From NCBI GenBank assembly GCA_038043305.1, contig JBBTCG010000190.1, positions 1 to 6,279 on the forward strand: a stretch of DNA of 6,279 bases, read 5' to 3'. Shown here in pieces: positions 4,790-6,279 of the stretch. The DNA comes from JACRCE01 sp038043305. GTDB lineage: Bacteria; Desulfobacterota; GWC2-55-46. The stretch's first letter is position 1. Every line of letters begins with the position of its first letter. The notes beneath the pieces were generated by a model. That model searched no databases, was not told the origin of the DNA, and saw nothing but the letters and a program-made list of their open reading frames with translations. The translations under genes were made by a program, and so were the position numbers.

Positions 4790-6226
4790 ATGCAATACGA
4801 AGCGGTTATCGGCCTTGAGGTTCACGCGCAGCTTCTCACCAGTTCAAAGCTCTTTTGCGGCTGCTCGACAAGGTTCGGCGCGGAGCCGAACACGCAGGTA
4901 TGCCCGGTCTGCCTCGGGATGCCGGGGACGCTTCCCGTGCTCAACGCAAAGGCGGTGGAGTACGCAATAATGACCGCGCTGGCCGTTGACTGCGCCGTCA
5001 ACTCCAGAAGCGTCTTTGCAAGGAAAAACTACTTTTACCCTGACCTGCCCAAGGGCTATCAGATCTCCCAGTACAACGAGCCGCTCTCGTCGCGCGGACG
5101 TCTTGACATCACAACGGAGAGCGGCCCGAAAACCATCGGCATAACCCGCATCCATATAGAAGAGGACGCCGGAAAGCTCCTGCACGGCGAGGGAGCCGAT
5201 GAAGGCTTCAGTTACGTTGACCTCAACAGGGCCGGGGTGCCGCTCATAGAGATAGTGAGCGAGCCTGATATACGCACGGCGGACGAGGCGGTTGCCTACC
5301 TCAAGGCGCTAAGAGACATACTGGTGTATCTCGGCGTATGCGACGGCAACATGGAGGAGGGGAGTTTCCGCTGCGACGCAAACGTCTCGATAAGGCCAGT
5401 TGGACAGGCCGCGCTCGGGGTAAAGGCGGAACTTAAAAACATCAACTCTTTCAAGTTCGTCAAGGACGCCATCACTTACGAGATACAGCGCCAGATTGAC
5501 GTGGTGTCGGACAACGGAGTGGTCATTCAGGAGACGCGCCTTTTCGATTCAACAAGGGGCGTTACAGTATCCATGCGCTCAAAGGAGGAGGCGCACGACT
5601 ATAGATATTTCCCTGAGCCTGACCTTGCTCCTCTCGTCGTAAATGAGACCGACGTTGGCAGGCTCCGTGAAGGCCTGCCTGAGCTGCCTGAGGCAAAACG
5701 CGGCCGCTTCATTAACGCATACGGCATTCCGGCTTATGACGCGGGGGTGCTCACGTCAACCCGCGCCCTTGCCGACTATTACGAGGAGCTTGTCCGCCTG
5801 ACCGGGGAGCCTAAACTCGCCTCGAACTGGATCATGGGCGAGGCCTTGCGGCTTCTTAACGACAACGGGGTGTCAATAACGGAAAGTCCCGTAAAACCCG
5901 CGGCAATCGCCGCTCTCCTTGCCATGATAAAGGACGGACGCCTTAGCAACAAGATGGCCAAAGAGGTCTTTGAGGAGATGTTCAAGACCGGCAAGGCCGC
6001 TGGGGAGGTCGTCAAGTCAAAGGGGCTAACCCAGATAAGCGACGAAGGGGCGCTTGCCGGAATAATCGAGGCCGTAATAAAGGCAAACCCTGAAAACCTT
6101 GAGCGCTACAGGAGCGGCAAGGACAAGTTGTTCGGCTTCTTCGTCGGAGAGGTGATGAAGGCCACGAAGGGACAGGCAAACCCTGTGGCTGTAAACAAGC
6201 TCCTCAAGGAAAGACTCACGGGGTGA
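4790..6226 (+). CDS. gatB: Glutamyl/aspartyl-tRNA amidotransferase subunit B (kinase/transamidase)
   Basis: The 478-residue protein is full length for GatB, the subunit that activates the mischarged aminoacyl-tRNA with ATP and transfers ammonia to it. The N-terminus starts YEAVIGLEVHAQL as expected. C23, C25, C38 and C41 form the C-x-C...C-x-x-C zinc site found in many GatBs. Catalytic cradle motifs are intact: YFYPDLPKGYQISQYNEP (81-98), HIEEDAGKL (122-130), DLNRAGVPLIEIVSEPD (144-160), FRCDANVSIRP (193-203) and ELKNINSF (214-221), then DYRYFPEPDL (270-279). Residues from about 330 form the helical and YqeY-like tail that contacts the tRNA, ending GQANPVAVNKLLKERL. The ATG at 4790 has TAAGGAG 8 nt upstream. 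It is the last recognised gene of the operon. No terminator is visible before the window ends 53 nt later, so the operon may continue. Confidence 0.97.
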   Translation: MQYEAVIGLEVHAQLLTSSKLFCGCSTRFGAEPNTQVCPVCLGMPGTLPVLNAKAVEYAIMTALAVDCAVNSRSVFARKNYFYPDLPKGYQISQYNEPLSSRGRLDITTESGPKTIGITRIHIEEDAGKLLHGEGADEGFSYVDLNRAGVPLIEIVSEPDIRTADEAVAYLKALRDILVYLGVCDGNMEEGSFRCDANVSIRPVGQAALGVKAELKNINSFKFVKDAITYEIQRQIDVVSDNGVVIQETRLFDSTRGVTVSMRSKEEAHDYRYFPEPDLAPLVVNETDVGRLREGLPELPEAKRGRFINAYGIPAYDAGVLTSTRALADYYEELVRLTGEPKLASNWIMGEALRLLNDNGVSITESPVKPAAIAALLAMIKDGRLSNKMAKEVFEEMFKTGKAAGEVVKSKGLTQISDEGALAGIIEAVIKANPENLERYRSGKDKLFGFFVGEVMKATKGQANPVAVNKLLKERLTG

Positions 6227-6279
6227 GGATGCAGGGCAGACCTCGCAGCCTGTGTGCCCATAATTTCGGGGGAAGATCA

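Noticed and set aside
4734..4970. Plus-strand open frame of 78 codons spanning the gatA-gatB junction
   Set aside because: It is an arginine- and serine-rich out-of-frame shadow of gatA and gatB, which are both well supported.
6223..6279. Possible start of another gene after gatB (GTG at 6223 overlapping the gatB stop, or ATG at 6229)
   Set aside because: The frame stays open to the edge for about 17 codons, but the product is not recognisable, the ribosome binding site is poor and the stretch is too short to judge.
1..6279. Search for CRISPR repeats, insertion sequences, phage genes or toxin-antitoxin pairs
   Set aside because: I saw no direct-repeat array, no transposase or integrase motif, no terminal inverted repeats around gene blocks and no recognisable toxin or antitoxin. 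The window reads as chromosomal housekeeping DNA.

Overview
The window looks like ordinary chromosomal DNA from a Gram-negative, probably anaerobic or microaerophilic bacterium. The coding sequence is fairly GC-rich and uses ATA (Ile), AGG (Arg) and TTG start codons freely. A cysteine-rich SAP-like mini-protein, a DUF2249-NifU fusion and a gatCAB operon together resemble Nitrospirota or Desulfobacterota (former Deltaproteobacteria). That placement is inference from gene style and protein resemblance, not from a marker gene.

Layout from left to right. Bases 1-239, minus strand: the N-terminal 79 codons of a DUF1643 protein that runs off the left edge. Bases 277-1659, minus strand: a complete beta-CASP metallo-beta-lactamase-fold RNA nuclease lying just upstream of the DUF1643 gene, so the two probably form one transcription unit. 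Bases 1660-1922: a divergent promoter region with a good sigma70-type promoter facing each way. Bases 1923-2117, plus strand: a 64-residue SAP-like protein with a five-cysteine tail. Bases 2204-2244: a strong hairpin that can act as a bidirectional terminator between this gene and the convergent gene at 2269-2751 (minus), a DUF2249-NifU C-terminal domain fusion. Bases 2752-3009: an AT-rich divergent intergenic region. Bases 3010-6226, plus strand: gatC, gatA and gatB in a tight operon. The last 53 bases hold no gene I can identify.

How the genes work together. GatC, GatA and GatB form the glutamine-dependent amidotransferase that converts misacylated Glu-tRNA(Gln) and/or Asp-tRNA(Asn) to the correct aminoacyl-tRNA. 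This implies that the host lacks GlnRS, AsnRS or both, or uses the complex as a backup. The nuclease is expected to act in RNA processing or turnover. The NifU-like protein is expected to act in Fe-S cluster assembly or delivery. The SAP-like and DUF1643 proteins have no established function.

I found no mobile element, CRISPR array, tRNA or rRNA, and no clear novel multi-gene system. The most useful second-look items are the edge-truncated DUF1643 gene, the isolated Cys-rich SAP-like mini-protein with its own promoter and terminator, the DUF2249-NifU fusion, and several corrected start codons.
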